From CAZUCD01 sp964618855 (GTDB lineage Bacteria; Sumerlaeota; Sumerlaeia; SLMS01; JANRJK01): a stretch of DNA of 28,265 nucleotides. The notes under the pieces are model-generated. The model made no database searches. It saw nothing but the letters and a program-made list of their open reading frames with translations, and was not told the origin of the DNA. The stretch covers positions 1-28,265 of the forward strand of contig CAZUCD010000035.1 of the NCBI GenBank assembly GCA_964618855.1, written 5' to 3'. This document shows, in pieces, positions 15,812-23,775 of this stretch. Numbering within the stretch: the first letter of the stretch is position 1; each line of letters starts with the position of its first letter. Position numbers and translations under genes: made by a program.

Positions 15812-15941
15812 CCCGGGACCGCAACCCCCCTTGACGGATTTTTCCCCCATGGAGGTAATGGCTCGGAATTCGCCACGCGTAGAACGTTGCGCGGCGACGT
15901 CCCACAGCCGACAAAGCAGAAAACCCGCCGATTCGAGCACC

Positions 15942-18515
15942 ATGCGCCTCCCCTCCGCACTCCTGACCGCCGCCCTGTTGGCGGGCCTTTGCGTCCCAGT
16001 CCCCGCGCAGGAGGGCACGCCCTCCGCCACGGATGCCCCGCAGGGAACCGGAGGCATCGACCCGCTGCAGGAGAAGCCGCTCCTCCCCCAGTGGCTCGAG
16101 GAGGCCCCGTTCGAGACCGCGTTCCCCGGTTCCGGCATCGACCCGGAGGACCCGGTCACCCGCCTGGCACGGCGCAAGTACGCCGCGGCCGCCTACGCCG
16201 CCGAGACGGGCCCCCCGACGCGCGCATTTGAACTCTTCAAGCTCGCCGCAGAGGCCGATCCCGAGGACCCATGGATCGCGATGCGCGCCATCGACGCCGC
16301 CATGCTCGTCAATGAGCTGCAGTACGCGGAGGAAACGGCCCACCGCATCCTCGGCTACGATCCCAGGGAAACCCGCGCGATGGTCCGCCTCGGGCTCATC
16401 GCAATGTACCGAGAAAAGTACGACACAGCGGAGGAGTGGTTCCAGAAGGCGCTCGAAGTTCATCCGAACAACACGGAGGCGCTGACGCGGCTCGCCCAGA
16501 TCGCATACGACGTCCGGCGCGACTTCGAGAAGACCAAGGAGTACACGGGCCGGCTTCTCAAGATCTCGACACTCGACCTGCAGGCGATGCTCTGGAACGC
16601 GCAGGCGCACGCCCTGACGGGCGACGTGGACCAGGCCGCGGAGCTCTACGAGCGGCTGCTGCGGTACCGGCCCAACCTGGTCGCGCAACTCGACGACCTC
16701 GCGCGGCGCATCCTCCGCCTCGGCCGCGAGGAGGACGCCATGCGCCTTTACGCGCGGGGCGTCGCGATGGCCCCCTTCGCGCGCGGCCTGCGCAACAACT
16801 GGGAGGCGCTTCTCCAGTCCAAGGGCGGCGACGGAGCCGTCCTCGCCGGCTACAAGAAGCTCGTCGAGGACAGCAAGAACGACCAGCAGATCCAGGAACT
16901 CTTCGCCGAGTACCTCCAGCGCACGAACGACACGGAACGGCTGCGGGAGCTGCGCAAGTGGATGCTGGAGGCCGACCCAGCCTACATCCCGGCCATCGTG
17001 GACCTCGCGCGGATGGAGCTGATGCAGAACAACCTCGAGGCCGCCGATGCGCTCGTGAAGCGCGCAATGGAGATCGGCCCGGATGACGGGAGCGTCTATC
17101 GCCTGATCGGGAAGGACTACCTGGGACTCGGGCACCGCGCCCGCGCCCGCGAGCTCCTCGAGCGCGCCGCCGTCCTCGACCCGCGCGACGCGGAGGCCCA
17201 GCGCCTCCTCGGCCTGCTCCTGGAGGAGGAGCGCGACTTCAAGGGCGCCGAGGCCCGCTTCCGCGCCGCGACGGACGCCGAGCGCGCCAGCCCCGAGTAC
17301 ATGCGCGCCCTCGCGGAGTTCTTCATGCGCCGCGACCGCACGCGCGAGGCCCTCGAAGTCTTCCAGCAGGTCCTCGCCATCGATCCCCGCGACTACCAGG
17401 TGCAGGTCCTCGTCGCGGAGCTCTACTTCAAGCTCAACGACCAGCGCGGACTCGACATCATCGAGCAGTCCTTCGCCAACCGGACCCCCGAGATCGACGA
17501 GATGCGCCTGCAGTACGGCATCCTCGCCCAGCGGTTCGGCGAGTTTGAGAGGTCCCGCAAGGCACTCGAGAAGGTCGTCGAGCTCGTGGCGGGCCTTCAC
17601 GAGGCGCGCTACTACCTCTCCCTCGCCTACTTCAACCTCGGCCGCAAGGACCTCGCCGACAAGACGATGGAGGAGGGGGCGAAGTTCACCGGCTCCCAGG
17701 AGCAGGCCATCCGCTACCAGATGATGCTCCTCTCGTACTACGACGAGACGGGCGAGACGGAGAAGCAGGTGGAGGCGGCCGCGAAGCTCGCCACGCTGCA
17801 GCCCGACAACATCGAGGTCGCGCGCCAGCACGTCATCGCGCTCGCCACAGCGGGAAAGCTGGAAGAGGCGCTCAAGGCCGTCGAGGCCGCCCGCGCCTCC
17901 GCCCCCGCCGAGGATGCCGTTCAGTTCGACCTCCTGCGCGCGACCGCACTGCGCACCGCGAAGAAGCACGAGGACGCCCTGGCCGCGCTCCTGGCTCTCC
18001 GGAGGGACCACCCCGGCAACGCGGAGGTCACGTTCCAGACCGCATACGCCGCCGGTGATGCGGGCCGCATGGACCTCGCCGAGCAGTGCTACCGCGAGCT
18101 CATCCACGCCCGCGACCACGGCGATCCGCGCTCGATCTCGCTTTTCGTCCTAGCCTCGAACAACCTCGCCTACCAGCTCGCCCGCCGCGGGGAGCGCCTC
18201 GAGGAGGCCCTCGAACTCGTCAAGGGCGCCCTGGAGGAGGACTCCGACTCGGGCTACATCCTCGACACCTTTGGCTACATCAAGCTGAAGCTCGGGGACC
18301 TCGGGGAGGCGCAGGAGTACCTGGAGCGGGCCGCGCGCCGTTCGCCACGCGACGCGGAGGTGCACGCAAACCTCGGCGACCTCTACGTGGCGCAGGGCAG
18401 GCTCGACGCGGCGAAGGCGTCCTACGAACGCGCCCTCGCGCTCGACCCCGCGCTCGAGGGCCTGCGCGAGAAGCACGCCTCCGTCTCCTCGGGGCAGGTT
18501 CCGCCGAAACCCTGA
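15942..18515 (+). CDS. Exported TPR-repeat protein
   Basis: The 857-residue protein has a Sec signal peptide (MRLPSALLTAALLAGLCVPV, cleavage near PAQ-EG). The frame is open further upstream, through the terminator, but the signal peptide points to the ATG at 15942; no clear Shine-Dalgarno is seen. From about residue 80 to the end it consists of 34-residue TPR-like helical pairs (A..Y..AL..DP..., for example WFQKALEVHPNNTEAL, ALEVFQQVLAIDPRDYQVQ, SYERALALDPALEGL), perhaps 18-20 of them. There is no catalytic or membrane-spanning domain. Large periplasmic TPR proteins usually scaffold secretion or envelope assembly machines. No such machine is next to it, so the role is open. It follows a strong terminator, and 181 bases separate it from the beta-lactamase, so it probably has its own promoter. 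Confidence 0.85.
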   Translation: MRLPSALLTAALLAGLCVPVPAQEGTPSATDAPQGTGGIDPLQEKPLLPQWLEEAPFETAFPGSGIDPEDPVTRLARRKYAAAAYAAETGPPTRAFELFKLAAEADPEDPWIAMRAIDAAMLVNELQYAEETAHRILGYDPRETRAMVRLGLIAMYREKYDTAEEWFQKALEVHPNNTEALTRLAQIAYDVRRDFEKTKEYTGRLLKISTLDLQAMLWNAQAHALTGDVDQAAELYERLLRYRPNLVAQLDDLARRILRLGREEDAMRLYARGVAMAPFARGLRNNWEALLQSKGGDGAVLAGYKKLVEDSKNDQQIQELFAEYLQRTNDTERLRELRKWMLEADPAYIPAIVDLARMELMQNNLEAADALVKRAMEIGPDDGSVYRLIGKDYLGLGHRARARELLERAAVLDPRDAEAQRLLGLLLEEERDFKGAEARFRAATDAERASPEYMRALAEFFMRRDRTREALEVFQQVLAIDPRDYQVQVLVAELYFKLNDQRGLDIIEQSFANRTPEIDEMRLQYGILAQRFGEFERSRKALEKVVELVAGLHEARYYLSLAYFNLGRKDLADKTMEEGAKFTGSQEQAIRYQMMLLSYYDETGETEKQVEAAAKLATLQPDNIEVARQHVIALATAGKLEEALKAVEAARASAPAEDAVQFDLLRATALRTAKKHEDALAALLALRRDHPGNAEVTFQTAYAAGDAGRMDLAEQCYRELIHARDHGDPRSISLFVLASNNLAYQLARRGERLEEALELVKGALEEDSDSGYILDTFGYIKLKLGDLGEAQEYLERAARRSPRDAEVHANLGDLYVAQGRLDAAKASYERALALDPALEGLREKHASVSSGQVPPKP

Positions 18516-18696
18516 GGCTGGACAACAGCCGACCATCCCTGCGGGAAACGAGCGGAAACCTTGGCTCCCCCGTGCAGGGCGAAGCGATGCGAGGCGTGGT
18601 CGGCGCCCCGCCGTCGATTTCGGCTGACATCGTTTCCACGCGCGTGGGACGCGGCGGGGCACGCCCCAAGCCCGTCCCGCCGAAAGCCACAGAACG

Positions 18697-19494
18697 ATGC
18701 GCCTGCTCCTCCTGATTGCACTGATCCTCGCCACGTCGGGCTGCGCCGTGCGCCAGCGCGCCGAGGTGGAGGAAAATCTCTCCCGCTTCATGCGCGGCCA
18801 CGACGGCTGCTTCATCATGAAGGACACCGCGCGCAACCTGATCGTCCGCCACAACCCCGAGCGGTGCGCGGCGCGCTTCCCCCCCTGCTCCACCTTCAAG
18901 ATCCCCAACTCGCTGATTGGCCTCGAAACCGGCGTCATCCCCGGCACGGAGCATGTCGTCGCGTGGGACGGCGTCGAGCGCGACAGGCCCGAGCTCAACC
19001 GCGACCACACGCTCCGGACCGCGTTCCGCGACTCCGTCGTGTGGTACTATCAGGAACTCGCCCGCCGCGTCGGCGAGGAGCGCATGCGCGCGTGGCTGCA
19101 CCGGCTGCGCTATGGCAACGAGGACATGTCGGCCGGCCTGACCGAGTTCTGGCTCGGCACTTCGCTCGCCATCAGCGCGGAGGAGCAGCTCCGGTTCGTC
19201 GAGAAGCTCCACCGCCACGCCCTGCCGTTCAGCCGCCGCACGGAGGATGCCGTCCTCGACCTCATGGTGTGGGAGCGGACGCCTGCCTACGTCCTGCGGG
19301 GCAAGACGGGCTCCGCGCGCGGACGGGACGGCGCGCCCGACCTCGGCTGGTACGTCGGCTCCGTCGAGACACCCGGGGGGATGTGCTACTTCGCGATCAA
19401 CATCAGCGGGAAGGGCGCGTGGGGGCCGGTCGCGCGCGAGATTGCGATCGATATCCTGCGCGACCGCGGCACCCTGCCCCGTCGCGCGCAGTAG
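18697..19494 (+). CDS. Class D (OXA-type) beta-lactamase, lipoprotein form
   Basis: The 265-residue serine beta-lactamase-family protein should open the ring of penicillin-type drugs in the periplasm. All class D landmarks are visible. Ser65-Thr-Phe-Lys68 is the nucleophile and carbamylatable Lys. Ser113-Val-Val115, Tyr139-Gly-Asn141, Trp152 (equivalent of OXA-10 Trp154, which shields the carbamylated Lys) and Lys203-Thr-Gly205 are all present. FPPCSTFKIPNSLIGLETG matches OXA enzymes closely. The N-terminus is a lipobox (LATSGC, Cys16), so it is probably membrane-tethered. It has no transmembrane sensor domain like BlaR1, which argues for an enzyme. The length is normal for OXA. The ATG has no clear Shine-Dalgarno. 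No transposon, integron or regulator is adjacent, so it looks like an intrinsic chromosomal gene. Confidence 0.92.
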   Translation: MRLLLLIALILATSGCAVRQRAEVEENLSRFMRGHDGCFIMKDTARNLIVRHNPERCAARFPPCSTFKIPNSLIGLETGVIPGTEHVVAWDGVERDRPELNRDHTLRTAFRDSVVWYYQELARRVGEERMRAWLHRLRYGNEDMSAGLTEFWLGTSLAISAEEQLRFVEKLHRHALPFSRRTEDAVLDLMVWERTPAYVLRGKTGSARGRDGAPDLGWYVGSVETPGGMCYFAINISGKGAWGPVAREIAIDILRDRGTLPRRAQ

Positions 19495-19560
19495 CTTCAA
19501 TCCCGCGCGACGCGAGAAAGCGGCTGACCCAGCCTCAGCATGACCTTCGAATCCGCACCC

Positions 19561-20766
19561 ATGCGCATCGTGCTTTCGGGAATCACCGGGTGCCGCAACC
19601 GAGGGGTCGAGGCGCTCATCGTCTCGACCGTCGAGCAGATGCGTGCCCGCCTGCCGAACTCGGCGTTCGACATCCTGACCCTGACCCCGGAGGAGGACGC
19701 CGCTGCCCTGAAGGGCCTCGCTGGCGCGCGGTTCCACCACGCCAATGCGCGCGGGGGAGCCGACCTCTGGCGCCACAGGCTCGCGAGGGTCGCGGGTGCG
19801 GGGCTCTCCCCCCTGTCCCGCGTCATCGCAGGCGCGAACCTGCTCGTCGTGTCCGGTGGGGACCTCTTCGGTCCCGACTACGGGAGGAACGCGATCCGCT
19901 GGGGCCTTTGGGCGGCCCGGGTGGCGGCGGCGCACGGCGTGCCGTACGCCTTCGAGGCCCAGTCCCTCGGCCCGTTCGCGGACGCGGCCGCGCGGGACGC
20001 CTTCGTGCGCGTCGCGCGGGGTGCCCATCATGTCGCCGTCCGCGAGCAGCTCTCGCTCGACTACGCGACGGGGGACCTCGGGCTCGAGGGGGCGCGCGTG
20101 CCGCTCGTGGCCGACCCGGCATTCCTGCTGGAACCATCCGCACGCGGGGGGGAACTCCTCGACGCTTGGGGACTCGGCGGCGATCCGTTCGTCGTCCTGG
20201 CCCCCGCGCGCAGCCTCGCGCGCATCCGCGGCCTCGACACCGCGCGCCTCGCCGGGAGCTGGGCCGCCGTTGCGGCGCACATCGTGGAAACGTGGGGCGA
20301 GTCCGTGCTCCTGGTCCCGCACGTGCGCGAGCGCGACCCGCTCGGCGACGATGCGATCCTCGCCCGGGAGGTCGCGGCGCTCGCGGCCCACCCCCGGGTG
20401 CGCGTCGCCGATGGGGAACTTCGCGCGGCGGACTTCAAGGCGCTCGCCGCGCGCGCCGCGATGGTGGTGTCGCAGCGCATGCACGTCGCGATCGCCGGGC
20501 TCTCCTCCGGCGTCCCGACCGTTGCGGTCGGCTTCTCCGTGAAGTACCCCGGCATCACTTCGGCCGCGATTGGCCGCGACGCCACGAGGGAGGGGCTGTT
20601 CGTCACGGTGGAGGACTTCACGCTCCGGACGGCTGTTGCGCTGGGCGTTCTCGACCGTGCGCGCGCGCGCCGCGGCGAGGTCGCATCGTGGCTGGCCGCG
20701 AACCGCGCCGCCATGCGCAGCCTCGCCTCGCGCGGCTTTGACCTGCTCGCGGAGGCTGTGCGTTGA
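19561..20766 (+). CDS. Polysaccharide pyruvyl transferase family protein
   Basis: A 401-residue member of the CsaB/WcaK family (PF04230 type), which transfers pyruvate from PEP as a ketal onto envelope sugars. Visible features are an N-terminal MRIVLSGITGCRNRGVEAL, where the first-strand GxxxNxG(A/V)E pattern is typical, VVSGGDLFGPDYG, AFEAQSLGPF, and the C-terminal VVSQRMHVAIAGLSSGVP with the conserved R-x-H, followed by VAVGFSVKYPGI. An ATG seven codons upstream (19540) is possible. I chose 19561 because the family begins at this strand; neither has a good ribosome binding site. Its stop overlaps the TTG of the glycosyltransferase by 4 bases, so they are probably co-expressed. Some family members are not pyruvyl transferases, so the acceptor and even the donor are unproven. 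Confidence 0.82.
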   Translation: MRIVLSGITGCRNRGVEALIVSTVEQMRARLPNSAFDILTLTPEEDAAALKGLAGARFHHANARGGADLWRHRLARVAGAGLSPLSRVIAGANLLVVSGGDLFGPDYGRNAIRWGLWAARVAAAHGVPYAFEAQSLGPFADAAARDAFVRVARGAHHVAVREQLSLDYATGDLGLEGARVPLVADPAFLLEPSARGGELLDAWGLGGDPFVVLAPARSLARIRGLDTARLAGSWAAVAAHIVETWGESVLLVPHVRERDPLGDDAILAREVAALAAHPRVRVADGELRAADFKALAARAAMVVSQRMHVAIAGLSSGVPTVAVGFSVKYPGITSAAIGRDATREGLFVTVEDFTLRTAVALGVLDRARARRGEVASWLAANRAAMRSLASRGFDLLAEAVR

Positions 20767-21950
20767 ACCTCGTCCTCGTCGCCGACCGCGCCTGCATCGA
20801 CCCGGCGATGGGGAGCGACCTCCGCATGTGGAACCTGTTGGGCGGCGGGGATGCGGACCACATCTACCTGGCGGAATCCGAGCAGCCGGTGCCCCGCGAT
20901 GCACGCGGCGCGTACCCATGGCGCTCCATCGCCCGCGTGCCCGTCGCGACGGGTGCCTTCTCGATCCGGCGTTCGGACTTCCGGGAGGGAAGCTACGCAG
21001 CGCGGCACCGTGAGACCATCGCCGCATTGCGGGACCGGCTGGCCGCCCTGCGGTCGGCGACCGGGGGATTCGGCGTCATCGCGCACGGGCACCGCAGTGC
21101 ACTCCTCGTGGCCCGCGCGCTTGAGGGGCCCTTCGTCGTCGAGGCCGGGGACAGCATGAGGCTCTACTTCAACCGTCGGTCCACCGCCCTCGGGTTCTCC
21201 GACCCCGTCCGGATGGTGAACTCGTCCGTTTGGTCGCAGGTCTATGGCCGCATCGAGCGCGAGATCGGCCGCCTCGCGGCGCTCTGGGTGCTGCCGGCGG
21301 AGGCCGACCTTCTCAGCATTCGGTGGCAGCTTCCGACGGCCGCGCTCCTCGCCCTGCCCAACGGCACGCACTACCTCGACCGCGAACCCGTCGCGCCCTC
21401 CGCGGTCCCCTCGATCGGCTTCTACGGCGGGATGGCGTGGGATCCGAACAGGACGGCCGCGCTGCACATCGCGCGCGACGTCTTCCCACTCGTCCGGCGC
21501 GCAGTGCCCGGCGCCATCCTCCACATCGGCGGAGGACCCCTCGACCCGGAACTCGAGTGCCTCGGCCGCGTGGACATGTCCATCACGGTCCACGGGCCCA
21601 TCAGCGACATCCCCGCATTCCTCTCCCGATGCGCGGTGTTCGTCGCACCGATGCTCCAGGGTTCCGGGTTCAAGAACAAGCTCATCGAGGCGATGGCGCT
21701 CGGCATGCCGATCGTGACGAACCCCCTCGGGGCGGAGGCGCTCAGCCCGCGTGCCCGCGCCGCCGTGGTGGTCGCGCACGGTCCCGCCGCCATAGCGCGG
21801 GAGACCTCCGCGCTCCTCCTCGACCCCGAACGCCGCGCGGGGCACGCACGCGCCGCCCGCGAGGTGGCCGAGGCCGAGTACCGCTGGCCCGTGCTCGCCG
21901 CCCGGTTCCGTGAGGCCGCGCTCGGCGTCCTCGGGGGCAGGCGCGCATGA
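20763..21950 (+). CDS. GT4-type glycosyltransferase
   Basis: This 395-residue protein has the two Rossmann halves of family 4 retaining glycosyltransferases, which add sugar from a nucleotide donor to a glycan or lipid carrier at the inner membrane. The start is a TTG overlapping the upstream stop (TTGA); it gives MNLVLVADR...GSDLRMWNLL, the usual family opening, whereas later ATGs would remove the first strand. The second domain begins near residue 219 (IGFYGGMAWDPN) with ILHIGGGP. The donor-binding segment is GFKNKLIEAMALGMPIV at about 301-317, with the conserved Glu in IEAMALG, followed by TNPLGAEAL. It sits between the pyruvyl transferase and the PHP protein with 4-base overlaps on both sides, which supports one glycan pathway. 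Donor sugar and acceptor cannot be told. Confidence 0.87.
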   Translation: MNLVLVADRACIDPAMGSDLRMWNLLGGGDADHIYLAESEQPVPRDARGAYPWRSIARVPVATGAFSIRRSDFREGSYAARHRETIAALRDRLAALRSATGGFGVIAHGHRSALLVARALEGPFVVEAGDSMRLYFNRRSTALGFSDPVRMVNSSVWSQVYGRIEREIGRLAALWVLPAEADLLSIRWQLPTAALLALPNGTHYLDREPVAPSAVPSIGFYGGMAWDPNRTAALHIARDVFPLVRRAVPGAILHIGGGPLDPELECLGRVDMSITVHGPISDIPAFLSRCAVFVAPMLQGSGFKNKLIEAMALGMPIVTNPLGAEALSPRARAAVVVAHGPAAIARETSALLLDPERRAGHARAAREVAEAEYRWPVLAARFREAALGVLGGRRA

Positions 21951-22600
21951 AGGGCTTCCTCATCGACCTCCACTGCCACACGCGCGATCACAGCCACGAC
22001 GGCCGCCACACCGCCATCGAACTCCTCTCCGGCCTCGCATCGCGGGGCTTCGACGGGGCAGTCATCACCGACCACAACTACGCATGGCCCGCCGCCGAAC
22101 TGTTGGAGCTGCGCAAAGCCGCCCAGCTACCCGAGTCCTTCGTCCTCCTCTCGGGCCAGGAAGTGCGCACAGTGCACGAGGAGATTACCTGGGGGGACCT
22201 GCTGGTCTACGGGCCGACGGAGCCGATCCCCGATGGCACGTCGCCCTTCGACGTCATGCGTGCGGCCCAGCAGGCCGGCGGATTCTGCATTGCCGCGCAC
22301 CCGGGCCTCCCGCGCATCGGACTTGGAGCACGCATCCGCGACCTCTCCCTCGCGGGCGTCGAGGTGTGGAACGGGCGATACGGCCCCGACGCCCAGCGCC
22401 TTGCCCTCGCGCTCCCCGGCATTGGGGACTACCCGCACACGGGGGGATCGGATGCCCACCAGACGCACGAAATCGGCGGGGGAGGAACCCTCCTCCAAGA
22501 ACGCGCCTCCACGTTCGGCGCCCTCGGCGCCCTCATCGCCTCGGGCCAATGCAGGCCCTGGCGCCCAACGCTCCTCGAGCGATTCAGGCGCCGCGTCTAG
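21947..22600 (+). CDS. PHP-domain metal-dependent phosphoesterase
   Basis: The 217-residue protein is a single PHP domain. Predicted metal ligands are His9 and His11 (DLHCH), Asp42-His43 (TDHN), Glu72 (GQEVRT), His118 (AAHPG) and Asp169/His171 (GSDAH), so the active site looks intact. PHP domains hydrolyse phosphoesters. Relatives include histidinol phosphatase, the 3',5'-nucleotide phosphatase TrpH/YciV and the capsule tyrosine phosphatase CpsB/YwqE. The position after a pyruvyl transferase and a glycosyltransferase, overlapping the latter by 4 bases (ATGA), allows a role in surface-polysaccharide control. The sequence itself looks more like the general TrpH-type group than CpsB, so the substrate is undetermined. 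A GC hairpin begins at its stop codon. Confidence 0.85.
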   Translation: MKGFLIDLHCHTRDHSHDGRHTAIELLSGLASRGFDGAVITDHNYAWPAAELLELRKAAQLPESFVLLSGQEVRTVHEEITWGDLLVYGPTEPIPDGTSPFDVMRAAQQAGGFCIAAHPGLPRIGLGARIRDLSLAGVEVWNGRYGPDAQRLALALPGIGDYPHTGGSDAHQTHEIGGGGTLLQERASTFGALGALIASGQCRPWRPTLLERFRRRV

Positions 22601-22618
22601 GGAGCCGGGTCGGCTCCC
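22600..22618 (+). terminator. Possible terminator hairpin without T tract
   Basis: GGGAGCCG (22600-22607) and CGGCTCCC (22611-22618) form a perfect 8-base stem with a 3-base loop, beginning on the last base of the PHP stop codon. Only C residues follow, so rho-independent action is uncertain. Confidence 0.4.
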
Positions 22619-22644
22619 CCCCGGGCCGACCTGCGCCCCCGACC

Positions 22645-22691
22645 CTTCGACCTTGGACCTATCCACCTTTCGACTTTTCGACCTTTCGACT
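22645..22691. repeat. Short tandem repeat, 8-base unit TTTCGAC(T/C)
   Basis: Three exact-period copies (22668-22675, 22676-22683, 22684-22691) read TTTCGACT, TTTCGACC, TTTCGACT. They are preceded by degenerate copies CTTCGACC (22645-22652), TTGGACC and TATCCACC. The tract is pyrimidine-biased, unlike the rest of the window, and lies 75 bases before a secreted-protein gene. Confidence 0.75.
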
Positions 22692-22765
22692 TCCCTCCGG
22701 CATTCGCATTGCAAGGACGGTCCGCGAGGGGGTCCCATGACGTCCCCCGACAAGGAATCGTTCCC

Positions 22766-23686
22766 ATGCGTACGACATCGTTCATTCTGGCGCTCGCGAT
22801 CTGCGGACTGGCGTCGACCTCATCCGCCCAGGACGGCCAGCGCTTCAAGGCGCGCACCCGCGGCGCGAAGTTTCAGGAGGCCGCCCCCGCCTCCGCACAG
22901 GCGCAGACCCAGAGCATCACCTACGTCGTCAACGGGCAGGAGGTGACGCGCTACTTCGAGGTCTCCCCCACGCAGTACGGCTCGACCGTCATCAACGAGG
23001 TGACGGGCCCGGGCGGCCGCAAGCTCACCACCGTCGGCGAAACCCTCAAGACCGACTCGGGGCGCAAGCTCACCACCCAGACAACGCACGCAGGCGGGCA
23101 GACCTCCTCCTCCGAGTTCGAGTGGATGATGGAGGGGATGGGCTACAAGCGCGTGGCCACGCACACGACCCGGGGCGGCGCGACGTGGAGTGGCGAGAAG
23201 AACGTCCAGAAGACCGACGAGGGACACGACTTCAGCAACGTCGTGATGGGCCCCGACGGCCAGACCTACGTGTCGACAGGGAAGTTCACCAAGGGGGACG
23301 GGGCCGCCTCCCGCACCGCGACGATCACGGGCCCCAACGGCGAAACCATCTCCCATGTGGACACATGGACCAAGACCGACAGCGGCTGGAACCGCACCTC
23401 CACCACCACGGGACCGAACGGAAACGGGACCGAGCGCACCCGCGACGTCTCCAAGGACGGCAACACCGTCACGGTCAATCAGACCCGCGAGCGCGTGAAG
23501 GGCGCCAACGAACGGGAGACGCCGGAGTTGGCAAAGCCCGAGAACCCACGCTCCGGCAACGCAGGTCAAGGCGCGGCGACCGAACGCGCCAAGCCCGACA
23601 AGCCTGCAGCCAAGAAGGAGAAGCCGAAGCAGCCGTCCGGGGGATCAAAACCGGGCGGCGGAGGGGGCGGGGGACGCCCGCGCTGA
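22766..23686 (+). CDS. Secreted TGPxG-repeat protein with basic Gly-rich tail, unknown function
   Basis: The 306-residue product starts MRTTSFILALAICGLASTSSAQ, a clear Sec signal peptide. AAGGA lies nine bases upstream, which excludes the longer frame from 22709. The mature part is Thr/Gly/Asn-rich and hydrophilic, with four recurrences of a T(G)PxG motif (EVTGPGGRKL, VVMGPDGQTY, TITGPNGETI, TTTGPNGNGT) spaced irregularly by about 30-90 residues. Each is followed by a KTDxG-type segment (LKTDSG, QKTDEG, FTKGDG, TKTDSG). This looks like a beta-repeat extracellular protein. The last 60 residues are Lys/Pro-rich and end in a Gly run (KPGGGGGGGRPR). No Cys is seen after the signal peptide and no enzyme motif is visible. 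It is convergent with the DUF4870-like gene across a symmetric hairpin. Function unrecognised. Confidence 0.78.
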   Translation: MRTTSFILALAICGLASTSSAQDGQRFKARTRGAKFQEAAPASAQAQTQSITYVVNGQEVTRYFEVSPTQYGSTVINEVTGPGGRKLTTVGETLKTDSGRKLTTQTTHAGGQTSSSEFEWMMEGMGYKRVATHTTRGGATWSGEKNVQKTDEGHDFSNVVMGPDGQTYVSTGKFTKGDGAASRTATITGPNGETISHVDTWTKTDSGWNRTSTTTGPNGNGTERTRDVSKDGNTVTVNQTRERVKGANERETPELAKPENPRSGNAGQGAATERAKPDKPAAKKEKPKQPSGGSKPGGGGGGGRPR

Positions 23687-23718
23687 CGTGCGCATCCGCT
23701 GGCGCCTGCCAACGGACC

Positions 23719-23750
23719 GGGGGCGGAGGGCGCATTCGCCCCACGCCCCC
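23719..23750. terminator. Symmetric GC hairpin between convergent genes
   Basis: GGGGGCG-GA-GGGCG-CATT-CGCCC-CA-CGCCCCC forms a 7-base and a 5-base stem around a 2x2 internal loop. It lies in the 89-base gap between two convergent stops and could serve both strands. Neither side has a T tract, so it may be a rho-independent-like or simply a 3'-end-protecting structure. Confidence 0.5.
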
Positions 23751-23775
23751 TGATCCCATCCGCTGCGCTACCGGA

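Noticed and set aside
13713..18119. Very long open frame on the minus strand across the DNRLRE and TPR genes (about 1468 codons)
   Set aside because: It is antisense to two well-supported plus-strand genes. Its translation is Val/Gly/Arg/Asp-rich low-complexity without domain motifs. This is typical for the complement of GC-ending codons.
18280..21027. Long minus-strand open frame opposite the beta-lactamase and pyruvyl transferase genes
   Set aside because: It is an Arg/Ala/Gly-rich composition shadow with no motifs, whereas the plus-strand genes carry clear catalytic signatures.
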